A stretch of DNA of 64,000 nt, taken from NCBI RefSeq assembly GCF_963518785.1, contig NZ_CAUQKJ010000001.1:62001-126000 (forward strand), read 5' to 3'. The stretch comes from an uncultured Campylobacter sp. (lineage in GTDB: Bacteria > Campylobacterota > Campylobacteria > Campylobacterales > Campylobacteraceae). How positions within the stretch are numbered: the first letter of the stretch is position 1; each line of letters begins with the position of its first letter. Position numbers and translations under genes: made by a program. This document shows positions 44,245 through 51,229 of this stretch, in pieces. A model generated the notes under the pieces. The model searched no databases, was not told where the DNA came from, and saw only the letters and a program-made list of their open reading frames with translations.

Positions 44245-44280
44245 CAAAGCCCTTGGAATTTCAAAATTCCAAGGGCTTTG
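44245..44280 (-). terminator. Strong hairpin after the TonB-dependent receptor gene
   Basis: A stem of about 15 base pairs (CAAAGCCCTTGGAAT against its complement), 60 bases past the receptor stop. T-rich sequence flanks both sides, so it could act in both directions. Confidence 0.75.
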
Positions 44281-44340
44281 AATTTTTAAAATTTCGCCGC
44301 TTTAGCGTGCAAAATTTCGTACCGTCATCTCGCGTAAGCT

Positions 44341-46410
44341 TTAAAATTTATACGCCACGCTTAGCTTGAAATTTCGTCCCGGCTCCCAGTCGATAGCGTT
44401 TGAATCTCCGGTGAAATCGGCGCTGCGCTGCGAGTGCGACGCGTAGGCTTTATCAAAGAGATTGTAAACGCCCGCGTTGATCTCTAGCCCATTAAAGCGT
44501 CCGCTATCCGGAGCGTAGGTCACATATAGATCGTGAACCGCGTAGCTAGGCACTTTTGTTTTTTCGTCGCTATTTGCGGAGGCTACGTTTTTGGAGTCGA
44601 AAAAGAGCAAGTTATAGCCCAGCAGTAGATCCGCCGCAGAGATTGCGTATTCGGCATTGAAGGTGTATTTATCACCGTAGTCGCGGTAGCCGATGATGTT
44701 TGAGCTTAGATAGCCCGAGCCGCTGCGCACGCGGTCTTTATATTCTACGTGCTGGTGGGTGTAACCCGCAGCAAGGCTCAAATCATCTAATATTAATCTT
44801 GCGTAAAGCTCGACGCCGTCAATATCCGCGCCGCCTGCGTTAGCTCTGCATAAGGTGCCCTGCGCGCCTCCCGGGCAGCCGACGATTCCGCCCGCCGCAT
44901 TGTTATCTACGATGAGATTTTTATATTCCGTTCTGAAATACTTCGCAGTTAGGCTTACTGAGGAATTTTCTGCCAGATCGCTTTTGTAGCGACCGCCTAT
45001 TTCGTAGGCGTTGCCCGTAGTGGCTTTTAAATTTTCGTTAGCCATCCAGCTTAGAGGTCTGCCACGGCTAGTGCCCGCAGCCATCATGCTCTCTATTACG
45101 TCAGGTCCTCTAAATACTCGCGCATAGCTCGCAAATGCCCCAAATCCCGCGCCGATCTCGTAATCAAGCGCCAAGGCGGGGCTTACTTCGTCAAATTTAT
45201 ATTTGTAGCTAGAGATATTAGCGCCTCTGCCGTTGTAAGTCTTTAGCTCGTGCCTTTCGTAGCGCACGCCGGGAGTTATCGTAAGCCCGCCGTATCGCAT
45301 AGCATCCTCGATATAAAAGCTATAATTGTCGACCTTCTCGGGGCGTAGATTGCCGGGCTTGACGTAGTTTTCGGAGCGGTAGTAATCAAAGCCGTAACGC
45401 AACGTATGAGCCAGATCGCCCGTTTCAAATTTACTCTTAGCACCGATTTTGCCGCCCTTAGTCTCGACGCCCCATTTTACATTTGTCGAGGTTGATCCGA
45501 TGCGTTGATGCTTGGTGTAATATCCCGTGATGTCGAGTTCTAGCAGGTCGCTTGGATTATATGTGTATTTGATCGTGTGCGTATCGCGCTCGTATTTACG
45601 GTTATCTAGCTGTCCGTTCAGCCAAGAGCCGAATTCCGGGCGCAAAGGATACAAGCCTTTATACTGCATATGCTCGGTAGAGAGCGAAATTTTATGGAAA
45701 TCCAAAAAGCTATAGCCCACTTTGAATAAATAATTTATGTCGTTGCCATCGCCGCCCGTAGGTTTGCCGTTGCCAGATTCGCCGAAGCCGTATCCGTAGT
45801 GCTTGAATGCGGCAAGCATATCTAGGCTATCAACTGCCCTGCCGTAGAGCATCGCGCTTTGCGAATAGCCCTCGTTGTTGCTCGTATAGCCCACTTTGAG
45901 CTTGGCGCCGATATCCTGACCGTCCTCAAGCAGATCAGAAGCATCCACCGTCTTAAAAGCTACCGAGCCACCCAAGGCGCCCGAGCCGTTTACGACCGAG
46001 CGCGCGCCTACATCGACCTCTACGGCTTTGATAAGATCAGGATCGATTAGTAAATCGGCGTTGTGGTGGAAGGTATTGCCGTTTTGTTTCGCGCCGTCAA
46101 TCGTGATATTTAGACCGCGATCGCTCACGCCGCGCATATAAATTTTTTGATTCATGCCGTTGGTACCGCCCACATACACGCCCGGAATATCGCGAAATAC
46201 GTCTTTTACGAGCGTGGCATTGCGGGTGTTGATTGTGACATCATCCACGGTGCTAGGCATGCTAGAATCACTAATAACTTCGATTACGCCTAGGCTTTGC
46301 GTATTTGAATCCTTGCTTTTGGATGCGTCCGTAGCGCTTGATTTCTCGTCTGCTTGTGCGCTTAAGCAAAGAACCGCGCACAAAGACAAAGCCAGATGAA
46401 ATTTTTTCAT
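44341..46410 (-). CDS. TonB-dependent outer-membrane receptor (iron or heme type)
   Basis: The 689-residue protein has a signal peptide (MKKFHLALSLCAVLCLSAQA), a likely TonB box in SLGVIEVISD, a plug domain (NATLVKDVFRDIPGVYVGG, YMRGVSDRGLNITIDGAKQ, VNGSGALGGSVAFKTVDA) and a 22-strand barrel ending in FKLSVAYKF with the terminal Phe. The plug resembles heme/hemoglobin and ferric enterobactin receptors of Campylobacter (ChuA, CfrA). Which ligand it takes is not decided by sequence reading. It is divergent from exbB-exbD-tonB across a 276-base A+T-rich region with a Fur-like inverted repeat, so iron control is likely. Confidence 0.88.
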   Translation of the reverse strand: MKKFHLALSLCAVLCLSAQADEKSSATDASKSKDSNTQSLGVIEVISDSSMPSTVDDVTINTRNATLVKDVFRDIPGVYVGGTNGMNQKIYMRGVSDRGLNITIDGAKQNGNTFHHNADLLIDPDLIKAVEVDVGARSVVNGSGALGGSVAFKTVDASDLLEDGQDIGAKLKVGYTSNNEGYSQSAMLYGRAVDSLDMLAAFKHYGYGFGESGNGKPTGGDGNDINYLFKVGYSFLDFHKISLSTEHMQYKGLYPLRPEFGSWLNGQLDNRKYERDTHTIKYTYNPSDLLELDITGYYTKHQRIGSTSTNVKWGVETKGGKIGAKSKFETGDLAHTLRYGFDYYRSENYVKPGNLRPEKVDNYSFYIEDAMRYGGLTITPGVRYERHELKTYNGRGANISSYKYKFDEVSPALALDYEIGAGFGAFASYARVFRGPDVIESMMAAGTSRGRPLSWMANENLKATTGNAYEIGGRYKSDLAENSSVSLTAKYFRTEYKNLIVDNNAAGGIVGCPGGAQGTLCRANAGGADIDGVELYARLILDDLSLAAGYTHQHVEYKDRVRSGSGYLSSNIIGYRDYGDKYTFNAEYAISAADLLLGYNLLFFDSKNVASANSDEKTKVPSYAVHDLYVTYAPDSGRFNGLEINAGVYNLFDKAYASHSQRSADFTGDSNAIDWEPGRNFKLSVAYKF

Positions 46411-46530
46411 ACGAAACTCCTAAATGATAATAAGATTAAAAAACGTGAAATAGTATAAAATTAATCCTTTATTTTATATTAATTATCAAGACGTTTTAAA
46501 ATCATTAAAATTCTATCACCGAATGCTTTA

Positions 46531-46557
46531 TTATCATTAAATAAAGCTAAATGATAA
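46531..46557. promoter_or_regulatory. Fur-like inverted repeat between receptor and exbB
   Basis: TTATCATT and AATGATAA form a perfect 8-base inverted repeat separated by 11 bases, in the divergent promoter region. A further AATGATAATAAG lies at 46423-46434 just before the receptor start. These match the GATAAT-rich look of Fur sites. Confidence 0.55.
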
Positions 46558-46686
46558 AATATAATTTAAATATCGATCATCAAAATTTTAGTAAAAATTA
46601 AATCTATTTTTGATAAAATCGCTCATTTTTTTGGCAAGGCGCTTTGCTGAATTTATAAAAATTTTTAAAATTTTTAAGGAGAGCTT

Positions 46687-47115
46687 ATGGGCATTATGGA
46701 ATTTTTGGCGCATTACGTGGATTACATTATCTTTGCGATCCTCGGATTTATGAGCTTTTTAGTCGTGTGGTTCAGTATCGAAAGGCTGCTTTTTTATTCG
46801 AAGGTTAAGGCGAGCGATTACAAAAGCAAGGCGCTATATGAAGAGGCTCTGACAAAAAATTTAACGACGCTTTATATTGTTTATTCAAATGCTCCGTACA
46901 TCGGTCTTTTAGGCACAGTCATCGGCATTATGATCACTTTTTTTGATATGAGTACCGCAAGCGGTATTGATACCAAGGCCATCATGCAAGGTCTCTCGCT
47001 TGCCCTTAAAGCTACGGCTACCGGTCTAGTCGTCGCCGTACCTACGCTCATCATCTACAATGGCTTTGTTCGCAAGGTAGATGTGCTTCTAAACCGCTAC
47101 GATGAGGTTAAATAA
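46687..47115 (+). CDS. exbB: Biopolymer transport protein ExbB
   Basis: ExbB forms the pentameric inner-membrane motor core that uses proton flow to energise TonB. The 142-residue protein has three membrane helices: DYIIFAILGFMSFLVVWFSI, then LYIVYSNAPYIGLLGTVIGI with the conserved GLLGTV segment, then ALKATATGLVVAVPTLIIYN. This is the short ExbB type usual in epsilonproteobacteria. It has a good Shine-Dalgarno (AAGGAGAG). exbD starts right after its stop. Confidence 0.93.
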   Translation: MGIMEFLAHYVDYIIFAILGFMSFLVVWFSIERLLFYSKVKASDYKSKALYEEALTKNLTTLYIVYSNAPYIGLLGTVIGIMITFFDMSTASGIDTKAIMQGLSLALKATATGLVVAVPTLIIYNGFVRKVDVLLNRYDEVK

Positions 47116-47499
47116 ATGAGCATTCCTAGACGAGACGGGCTAAATATCGTCCCGTTCATCGACATTATGCTGGTGCTGCTAGCGATCGTGCTTAGTGTCT
47201 CGACTTTCATTGCGCAGGGGCATATTAAGGTAAATCTTCCATCTTCTTCAAGCTCGCAAAATCCGCAAGAGGATAAAAAAGTTACCATCAAAGTGGATAG
47301 CGAATCTAAAATTTATCTAGACGATGTCGCAATAAGCGAGGATGAGCTTGAGAAAAAAATTGCCGCACTCGATAAAAACGATCTTGTCGTGTTGAAAAAT
47401 GATAAAGACTCGAAATTTTCCTCTTTCATTTCGATCATGGATGTCCTAAAAAAGGCGGGCCATGAAAAATTTGCGATCGTGACAGAAAAAGAGCAATGA
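47116..47499 (+). CDS. exbD: Biopolymer transport protein ExbD
   Basis: The 127-residue protein has one N-terminal membrane helix with the proton-path aspartate in IVPFIDIMLVLLAIVL (Asp16), and a periplasmic domain ending in KKAGHEKFAIVTEKEQ. It works with ExbB and TonB. The stop overlaps the tonB start (ATGA), so the three genes form a tight operon, divergent from the receptor gene. Confidence 0.93.
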   Translation: MSIPRRDGLNIVPFIDIMLVLLAIVLSVSTFIAQGHIKVNLPSSSSSQNPQEDKKVTIKVDSESKIYLDDVAISEDELEKKIAALDKNDLVVLKNDKDSKFSSFISIMDVLKKAGHEKFAIVTEKEQ

Positions 47500-48350
47500 A
47501 TAAAGATAGCGCAGTAGGCTTTATCGTATCTTTGGTGCTGCATTGCATCATCGCTGTGGGTGTTTTTGCTCTTTTATCGTCGGCACCGAAGCCGCCTAGC
47601 ATGCCCGATATGATAGCCTTTTCCATCGATAGCATAATGGATGAGGCCAAGCAGGGTGATATCTCCGATGAGCCGAATATCCCGCCTCCTTCCGAGCAGT
47701 CTGAAGCGGATCCCGAGCCCGAGCCCACTCCGCCTGAGCCAGAACCCGAACCGGAACCCGAACCGACCCCTGTTGAGCCGGAGCCGATACCGGAGCCCGA
47801 GCCGATTCCTGAACCGCAGCCTATACCAGAGCCTGTAGTTGAAAAACCAAAACCGGTCGAAAAGCCCAAGCCAAAGCCGGTAGAAAAACCAAAACCGATC
47901 GAAAAACCGAAGCCTAAAAAAGAGCATAAAGTTCAAAGCAGCGATAGGAATTTAACGGCAAAGTTTGACCCGACAAAGCCTATTTCGCTGGGTAGCGGCG
48001 GCGGAGGCGGCTCCAGTAGCGCAGGCGGCGGTAGCGACGCTATAACAAGCCGCGGCGATCCTAGCAATAGCGATGTCGGCAAGAAAATTTTCGCCATCAT
48101 TTCGCGCTACGCGCAGTCGCACTACCCTAAAAATGCGCAACGTATGCGTAAAATCGGCGTCGTAGGCGTGCACTTTACCTATACGGCAAGTGGCGATGTT
48201 AAGGGTCTTCGCGTTACGTCTTCTTCGAATGTCGATTCGCTTGATGAGGGCGCGTTAAGCGCGGTCGAGCGCACAAAAGGTAGCTTTCCAAAGGTCGAGA
48301 AAGATATGGAATTTAACTTTAGCATAAAATATACGCTAAATTTTAACTAG
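47496..48350 (+). CDS. tonB: Energy transducer TonB
   Basis: The 284-residue protein has an N-terminal membrane anchor (VGFIVSLVLHCIIAVGVFAL) with the conserved His16 inside the helix. A long Pro-Glu and Pro-Lys spacer follows (residues about 68-148, EPEP and KPKP repeats) that spans the periplasm. The C-terminal domain (about 190-284) has YPKNAQRMRKIGVVGVHFTY and ends FNFSIKYTLNFN. The switch from acidic EP to basic KP within the spacer is typical. It closes the exbBD-tonB operon. Confidence 0.93.
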   Translation: MNKDSAVGFIVSLVLHCIIAVGVFALLSSAPKPPSMPDMIAFSIDSIMDEAKQGDISDEPNIPPPSEQSEADPEPEPTPPEPEPEPEPEPTPVEPEPIPEPEPIPEPQPIPEPVVEKPKPVEKPKPKPVEKPKPIEKPKPKKEHKVQSSDRNLTAKFDPTKPISLGSGGGGGSSSAGGGSDAITSRGDPSNSDVGKKIFAIISRYAQSHYPKNAQRMRKIGVVGVHFTYTASGDVKGLRVTSSSNVDSLDEGALSAVERTKGSFPKVEKDMEFNFSIKYTLNFN

Positions 48351-48380
48351 CCTTAAAGATTCTACTAAAACCCCTTGCCT

Positions 48381-48409
48381 GGGCGGTGAAATTTTAAAAT
48401 TTGCCGCCC
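48381..48409 (+). terminator. Hairpin downstream of tonB
   Basis: GGGCGG pairs with CCGCCC around an inner AAATTTTAAAATTT-like loop. No clear U-run follows, so terminator function is uncertain. Confidence 0.45.
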
Positions 48410-48652
48410 TTACCGCTTTAACTTAGCTCGTAAAATTCCATCTCGGCAAAGTAAAATTTTAAAATTTGCCGCTTCTGCAGCTCTACCGCATGAGCTTTTA
48501 TAAACGGATTTTGACGCCGTGAAATTTAAAATTTAAACGGAGAAAATTATGTCTTTTCAAATTTAGCCAAGCAAGCATCTTAAAGCGTTAAAATTTTAAA
48601 TTTAAGCTGCGAAATTGCTAGGAAATTCCACTGATTTTAATGGAATTTTTAC

Positions 48653-48658
48653 TATAAT
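48653..48658 (+). promoter_or_regulatory. -10 box (TATAAT) of the flavin oxidoreductase gene
   Basis: Perfect TATAAT 34 bases before the ATG at 48692, followed by a TTAAAGGATTAAAGGA ribosome-binding region. Confidence 0.5.
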
Positions 48659-48691
48659 TTTATATGAAATTTAAAGGATTAAAGGAAATTT

Positions 48692-49639
48692 ATGATAGAC
48701 GTTTACGACTTGGCGGTGATCGGCGGCGGTCCTTGCGGCATCGCTTCCGTAGTAGAAGCCAAAAGAAACGGGCTCGCGCATGTGCTTCTGCTTGAAAAAG
48801 GCGACAACCACTCTCAAACGATTAGGCAGTTTTACAAAGATAAAAAGCGCGTAGATAAAGAATATAAGGGCTTTGACAGCGAGACGCGCGGCTCTATTTC
48901 GTTTGAAACCGGCACAAAAGAGAGCGTGCTAAATTATTTCGACGAGCTCTTAGATAGCGACGAAATCGATACGAATTTCAAAAGTGAGGTCGAAAAGATC
49001 GAAAAGCACGCAGATGAGTTTTATATCACGACTAGCTCGGCTGGATACCGCGCGCGCAACGTCATCGTCGCAATTGGCAGGATGGGCAAGCCTAATAAGC
49101 CCGCTTATAAAATTCCGCCTTCGATCACGCAACGCGTAAATTTTAATCTCGATAAATGCACGATCAATGAAAAAATTCTAGTCGTCGGAGGCGGTAACTC
49201 AGCTGCGGAATACGCCATAGCGCTATGTAAAACCAATGTCGTGACGCTTTGCTATCGCAAGCCTAAATTTACCCGCCTAAACGAGACGAACGAAAGCGAC
49301 GTAATGCGCGAGACCAAATACGGCAACATCATCTTGCGTTTAGGTATCGATATAGAGGCTCTTGAGAATGAAAACGGCAAGGTGCTGGTGAAATTTGATG
49401 ATGGCACCGAGCTCGTGTTTGACCGCGTGATATACGCGATCGGCGGCACGAGCCCGATTGATTTTCTTAAAAAATGCGGCATCGCTTACGATGAAAACGG
49501 CGTGCCGATCGTGGATGAAAATCTCCAGACTGCCACTAACGGGCTTTACGTCGGCGGAGATCTCATCAGCAGAAGCGGCGGATCGATCGTGGTGGCGATA
49601 AATCACGCCCATACCATCATCAAAAATATCCGCAGATGA
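48692..49639 (+). CDS. FAD/NAD(P)-dependent oxidoreductase, thioredoxin-reductase-like (YpdA-related)
   Basis: The 315-residue protein has two nucleotide-binding motifs: DLAVIGGGPCGIASVVEAKR (FAD, residues 6-25) and KILVVGGGNSAAEYAIALCK (NAD(P)H, near 165). YVGGDLISRSGGSIVVAINH near the end is the second FAD contact. The redox-active C-x2-C of thioredoxin reductase is missing, as in YpdA-type disulfide reductases and ferredoxin-NADP reductases. Its substrate is unknown. The stop overlaps the next start (ATGA), so it is coupled to the methyltransferase gene. Confidence 0.8.
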   Translation: MIDVYDLAVIGGGPCGIASVVEAKRNGLAHVLLLEKGDNHSQTIRQFYKDKKRVDKEYKGFDSETRGSISFETGTKESVLNYFDELLDSDEIDTNFKSEVEKIEKHADEFYITTSSAGYRARNVIVAIGRMGKPNKPAYKIPPSITQRVNFNLDKCTINEKILVVGGGNSAAEYAIALCKTNVVTLCYRKPKFTRLNETNESDVMRETKYGNIILRLGIDIEALENENGKVLVKFDDGTELVFDRVIYAIGGTSPIDFLKKCGIAYDENGVPIVDENLQTATNGLYVGGDLISRSGGSIVVAINHAHTIIKNIRR

Positions 49640-50877
49640 GGCTTTATCAGCCAAAAAAGGGTTATCGCTACACTAGCGATACGATTTTTTTGTGGAATTT
49701 TATAAGAAGCTCAGGCGTGCGTAAAGCTGACGTAGCATCGCAAAATGGCTCTTGGGCGCTGGGCTGTGGCGCGGAATTTAAAGACGCGACAGATAGGAGC
49801 TTTAATGCGCAGTTTTGCGCTTCGGATTTCGCAGGCGACGAAGTGGAATTTTACGCCGAGGATTGCGCTTTTAGCAAAGAAGAGTCGTATGCCGCTAACC
49901 ATAGCGTGGGGAATGATCGCGATTTTGGAAGTAAGGGCTGCGCTGAACTTAAGGCGGAATTTAAAATGGAATTTCAAGCGGAATTTCAGGAGAAATTTCA
50001 AAGCGAGCACTGCAAAAATTCCGATTTTCAAAGCGACGAAGCCTGGCATGATTTAAAGCCCGACATTGCAAGCGGTGAAAATTTTAAATTTTGTGACGAG
50101 CAAATCGCGCAGCCTTTAGAATCTCAAAAGACGCACGATAAAGATTTTGCGAGCAAATTTGAAGACGCCAAGGCGCGCGCGGATTTTGCTGCGGAGTGCT
50201 TGCGTGACGACGGGTTTGCCGCTTGCGATGAGCGTAGCCCTAAAGGCGCGCTAAATCCGCGAGCGATATATGGCGACGTGCTGGATGTGGGCGCAGGATG
50301 TGGAATTTTAGGACTTTTACTAAAGCGCGATTTTAAAAGCATTAATCTAAGCTTGCTAGAAATTCAAGAGCGAAATTTAGAAATCTTAAGGCTAAATTCT
50401 TTGCAAAACGATCTGCCTGCCGAGATTTTGCACGCGGATTTCGCGGAGTTTAAAAGCAAAAAGCGTTTTGACTTTATCGTCTCAAATCCGCCCTTTTATC
50501 GAGAGCGCATTTCGCTTAGCAAAGAGCCTCATATGGCGCTTAGTAAGAGCGTAGCAAGCCTTAGCCTACGGGATTTCGTGCGATCTGCGAACGCTCATCT
50601 CAAGCCTGGCGGTACGCTTATTTTTTGCTACGAGGCGGGCAAGCTAGCTAAAATTTGCGAGCTTTTGGGCGAGTTTAGGCTAAATTTGACGAGGCTTGGT
50701 TTTGTCTATCCCGACATTTCAAAGCCCGCTAAACTAGCGCTTTTGCAAGCTCGTAAGAACTCGCGCTCGCCCTGTGAGATCGTCCTTCCGATCTATGCTA
50801 GCGCGCACGGAAGGCGCACCGCGCAAGCCCACGCGATCTACAAAAGCGCGGATTTAACGAGCGTGGATTATGAGTAA
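49636..50877 (+). CDS. TrmN6-like (YfiC) adenine-N6 methyltransferase with ~170-residue insertion
   Basis: The N-terminus MRLYQPKKGYRYTSDTIFLW and the catalytic core DVLDVGAGCGILGLLLKRD (SAM loop, near residue 213) with IVSNPPFYRERIS (NPPF) identify a tRNA1(Val) m6A37-type methyltransferase. Relatives are about 235 residues; this protein has 413. The extra, about residues 28-203, lies between the N-terminal substrate arm and the SAM loop. It includes a run of EFK/EFQ units (cores at 49958, 49970, 49982 and 49994, 12 bp apart) plus scattered Asn-Ser and Asp-Phe segments. It overlaps ykgJ by 8 bases. I recall this order (methyltransferase, YkgJ, TPR, trpC, HIT) from C. jejuni Cj0495-Cj0499. Confidence 0.83.
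   Translation: MRLYQPKKGYRYTSDTIFLWNFIRSSGVRKADVASQNGSWALGCGAEFKDATDRSFNAQFCASDFAGDEVEFYAEDCAFSKEESYAANHSVGNDRDFGSKGCAELKAEFKMEFQAEFQEKFQSEHCKNSDFQSDEAWHDLKPDIASGENFKFCDEQIAQPLESQKTHDKDFASKFEDAKARADFAAECLRDDGFAACDERSPKGALNPRAIYGDVLDVGAGCGILGLLLKRDFKSINLSLLEIQERNLEILRLNSLQNDLPAEILHADFAEFKSKKRFDFIVSNPPFYRERISLSKEPHMALSKSVASLSLRDFVRSANAHLKPGGTLIFCYEAGKLAKICELLGEFRLNLTRLGFVYPDISKPAKLALLQARKNSRSPCEIVLPIYASAHGRRTAQAHAIYKSADLTSVDYE
49720..50255 (+). repeat. In-frame insertion with 12-bp AATT spacing in TrmN6-like gene
   Basis: The clearest part is four GAATTT/AAATTT cores exactly 12 bp apart (49958-49994), read as Glu-Phe or Lys-Phe. Other cores in the region are not regularly spaced. Confidence 0.7.
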
Positions 50878-51229
50878 GTTCGGCTTTAGCTTCGATGCAA
50901 GCGCGTGCGAGCACTGCGGCGGCAAGTGCTGCACAGGAGAGAGCGGCTATATCTGGATAGATGAGAGTGAGATTGCGGCGTTAGCGGTAAAATTTAAAAT
51001 TTCGCCCGCGGAGCTTAAAAGGACGTATTTGGACAAGATAGGCGCTAGATTTAGCGTAAAAGAAAAGCCCTTTGAAGGCGGTTTGGCGTGCGTATTTTTT
51101 GACGAGGCGCAGCGCAACTGCGGGATTTACGAGCTGCGCCCGAAGCAGTGCCGCAGCTTCCCGTTTTGGGAATATTTTAAAACGCATACTAAAGAATTGG
51201 AGGAAGAATGTATCGGGGTAAGGTTTTAA
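50870..51229 (+). CDS. YkgJ family cysteine-cluster protein
   Basis: The 119-residue protein begins with CEHCGGKCCTGESGYIWI, the Cys-rich signature of the YkgJ (zinc- or iron-chelating) family, and has a second cluster in CVFFDEAQRNCGIYELRPKQCRSFPF. All four expected cysteine sites seem present. The family probably binds a metal or Fe-S cluster; the role is unknown. It overlaps the upstream methyltransferase by 8 bases and the downstream TPR gene by 22 bases. Confidence 0.87.
   Translation: MSKFGFSFDASACEHCGGKCCTGESGYIWIDESEIAALAVKFKISPAELKRTYLDKIGARFSVKEKPFEGGLACVFFDEAQRNCGIYELRPKQCRSFPFWEYFKTHTKELEEECIGVRF

Larger units (their letters stand above)
48351..48691. other. Non-coding stretch with hairpin and AATT cores
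   Basis: No gene seen. It begins with the hairpin at 48381-48409, then several AAATTTTAAAATTT-type palindromes, and ends with a promoter. Confidence 0.55.

Noticed and set aside
47435..47869. Minus-strand Gly/Ser-rich frame opposite tonB
   Set aside because: It is the antisense reading of the Pro-Glu spacer of TonB.
48692..49639. Thioredoxin reductase TrxB
   Set aside because: No redox-active C-x2-C motif in the NAD(P)H domain.
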